Assembly (NCBI GenBank): GCA_029054535.1
Contig: JAIDFC010000021.1
Span: 1 to 6,927, forward strand
Reading direction: 5' to 3'
Length of the DNA: 6,927 nucleotides
Source of the DNA: Rikenella sp.
GTDB lineage: Bacteria > Bacteroidota > Bacteroidia > Bacteroidales > Rikenellaceae
This document shows, piece by piece, positions 6,465 to 6,927 of this stretch. Position 1 is the stretch's first letter; every line of letters starts with the position of its first letter. Position numbers and translations under genes: made by a program. The notes below the pieces were generated by a model. That model made no database searches and was not told the DNA's origin. It saw only the letters and a program-made list of their open reading frames with translations.

Positions 6465-6480
6465 AGCAAATCTTGTGCCT
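6465..6480 (-). promoter_or_regulatory. sigma-54 (RpoN) -24/-12 promoter of the FtsX permease gene
   Basis: On the minus strand the sequence is AGGCACAAGATTTGCT, against the consensus TGGCAC-N5-TTGCW. GGCAC and TTGCT match completely, and the invariant GG and GC are exactly 10 bases apart. The predicted transcription start is near 6454, giving a 25-base leader that places the AAAGGAG (6457-6451) at the very 5' end. The only mismatches are the first base and the base after GGCAC. A primary-sigma -7 element overlaps weakly (AAGATTTG, 7 of 8), but no -33 element is at the right spacing, so sigma-54 is the better reading. Confidence 0.7.
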
Positions 6481-6535
6481 GTCCCCTTAACTGGCTTGTT
6501 GTCAGTCTTGTTCCGAATCTGCTGAAAGGCGAGTG

Positions 6536-6552
6536 TGTCTAATTTTTGGACA
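6536..6552. promoter_or_regulatory. enhancer-like inverted repeat, proximal copy
   Basis: TGTCTAATTTTTGGACA has the form TGTC-N9-GACA. Its centre is at about -90 relative to the predicted sigma-54 transcription start, within the usual range for an NtrC-type activator site. It is almost identical to the second copy at 6558-6574 (15 of 17 positions). Confidence 0.6.
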
Positions 6553-6557
6553 TTCGG

Positions 6558-6574
6558 TGTCTATTTTTTTGACA
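6558..6574. promoter_or_regulatory. enhancer-like inverted repeat, distal copy
   Basis: TGTCTATTTTTTTGACA repeats the proximal site with two differences. Centre-to-centre distance is 22 bp, about two helical turns, so both sites face the same side of the DNA, as expected for cooperative binding of two dimers of an enhancer-binding protein. Its centre is at about -112 relative to the predicted start. Confidence 0.6.
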
Positions 6575-6578
6575 TGCC

Positions 6579-6592
6579 GGTCCAAGGGGACC
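6579..6592. repeat. short inverted repeat next to the enhancer-like sites
   Basis: GGTCC (6579-6583) and GGACC (6588-6592) are perfect complements around AAGG. It starts 5 bases beyond the distal enhancer-like site but does not share its sequence. It could be a small hairpin or a separate protein site; no role can be assigned. Confidence 0.3.
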
Positions 6593-6777
6593 AGGGGCGT
6601 TATGGCGGTTGTTGAGTCAATGTAAAACGGTCGCCGCCAGCGGTAGGTTTTCCGAGCCAGCTCCGGTTTTCGCGTGCCGATCGGCCCCTCTCCCTATTCC
6701 TGGATTCAACGGTGCCGCAGGGCACTCCAACCTGGCCTGCCGGGCGAGAAAAATATCGCAGCCGAAGTAATTAGGTA
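6593..6777. other. intergenic DNA without a recognisable gene
   Basis: No convincing coding frame is seen on either strand. It contains an A-run/GC/T-run palindromic stretch at 6624-6651, a possible weak bidirectional terminator for genes entering from the right edge, and a small hairpin GTGCC-GCAG-GGCAC at 6712-6725. It may hold the remains of the degenerate gene to its right, but nothing is readable. Confidence 0.5.
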
Positions 6778-6871
6778 TTACCCCTCCTCTAAAGGAATCG
6801 TCGACGACCAGCCGTATCCGCCGAGGCCGACGTAATACAACTGCCCGTTTGTATGGTGGCGGATGCCCGGA
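6778..6871 (-). pseudogene. fragment of a FISUMP-like surface-protein C-terminal module
   Basis: Read on the minus strand, this stretch ends GIRHHTNGQLYYVGLGGYG, then WSSTIPLEEG and a TAA stop. That resembles the block (GYR..TNG.LYYVG..GYYWSST) found in FISUMP-type and related Bacteroidales surface proteins. In intact proteins, tens of residues with an aromatic YYL-F strand and a terminal VRxV follow WSST; here the frame stops six residues later. The reading frame remains open to the right edge, but upstream of the block the residues (TRRSASTSIGKRRSS) do not look like the family. I read it as a decayed remnant. The match rests on recall of the family pattern over about 25 residues. Confidence 0.45.
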
Positions 6872-6883
6872 GCCGAACCAATG

Positions 6884-6927
6884 CTACTTCGGCGCTTTCC
6901 GATAGAGGTAGACGCCGATCGCCGCGT
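6884..6927 (-). CDS. C-terminal tail of an unidentified, possibly membrane, protein (partial)
   Basis: The minus strand from the right edge reads AAIGVYLYRKAPK and a TAG stop. A short hydrophobic stretch followed by basic residues is a common end for a membrane protein whose last helix finishes in the cytoplasm. Only 13 residues are available, so no family can be named and the frame itself may be coincidental. It is in a different frame from the adjacent surface-protein fragment. Confidence 0.35.
   Translation of the reverse strand, partial: AAIGVYLYRKAPK

Noticed and set aside
5171..6469. 432-residue minus-strand open frame
   Set aside because: Also a frame shadow of the permease; its start lies on the sigma-54 promoter and its composition is Arg/Pro/Gly-rich without motifs.
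6468..6475. Primary-sigma -7 element AAGATTTG (minus strand)
   Set aside because: It matches 7 of 8 positions but misses the first T and has no TTG/TTTG at the expected -33 distance; the overlapping sigma-54 motif fits better.
1..6927. CRISPR arrays, tRNA or rRNA genes, insertion sequences
   Set aside because: No evenly spaced repeats, no tRNA or rRNA motifs and no transposase frames or terminal repeats were seen on either strand.

Overview
The window looks like chromosomal DNA from a GC-rich member of the Bacteroidetes, most likely order Bacteroidales and possibly Alistipes or Rikenellaceae (an inference from style, not a database match). Support comes from a DUF1573 protein followed by yajC, a long MacB-like FtsX permease ending in NPLNALKNE, a Bacteroidetes-type -7 promoter element (TATCTTTG) before cysQ, AT-rich leaders with little Shine-Dalgarno signal, and a fragment resembling the C-terminal module of Bacteroidales surface proteins.

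Layout. 1-350 (+): 3' part of a DUF1573 protein whose frame is still open at the left edge. 471-797 (+): yajC, the Sec translocase accessory membrane protein, preceded by a nested inverted repeat and followed by a strong bidirectional terminator-like hairpin. From there every gene is on the minus strand. 926-1516: PduO-type cob(I)alamin adenosyltransferase. 1517-1889: no gene, but an unusual density of complementary arms that suggests a structured RNA, plus a terminator for the gene upstream of it. 1890-2972: arginase/agmatinase-family ureohydrolase. 2956-3813: CysQ-type pAp phosphatase, overlapping the ureohydrolase start by 17 bases, so these two form an operon with a recognisable promoter just upstream of cysQ. 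4003-6429: an 808-residue FtsX/MacB-like permease. 6430-6777: regulatory DNA. 6778-6927: the tail of an unidentified protein and a degenerate surface-protein fragment.

The most interesting part is the control region of the FtsX gene. It has a good sigma-54 promoter (GG and GC exactly 10 bases apart) ending just upstream of the start codon. About 90 and 112 bases upstream of the predicted transcription start lie two nearly identical 17-bp inverted repeats of the form TGTC-N9-GACA, with centres 22 bp apart. This is the arrangement expected for an NtrC-type enhancer-binding protein and implies that the transporter is switched on by a dedicated signal. The activator and the ATPase partner are not in the window.

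The second target is the 1517-1889 interval. It holds at least seven consistent stems, including a 10-bp perfect GC stem inside a three-way junction, and does not match the classical RNAs I checked by motif. It could be a stand-alone RNA or a long leader of the adenosyltransferase gene. The metabolic genes (adenosylcobalamin supply, ureohydrolase, pAp removal) are ordinary housekeeping functions with no obvious common pathway.
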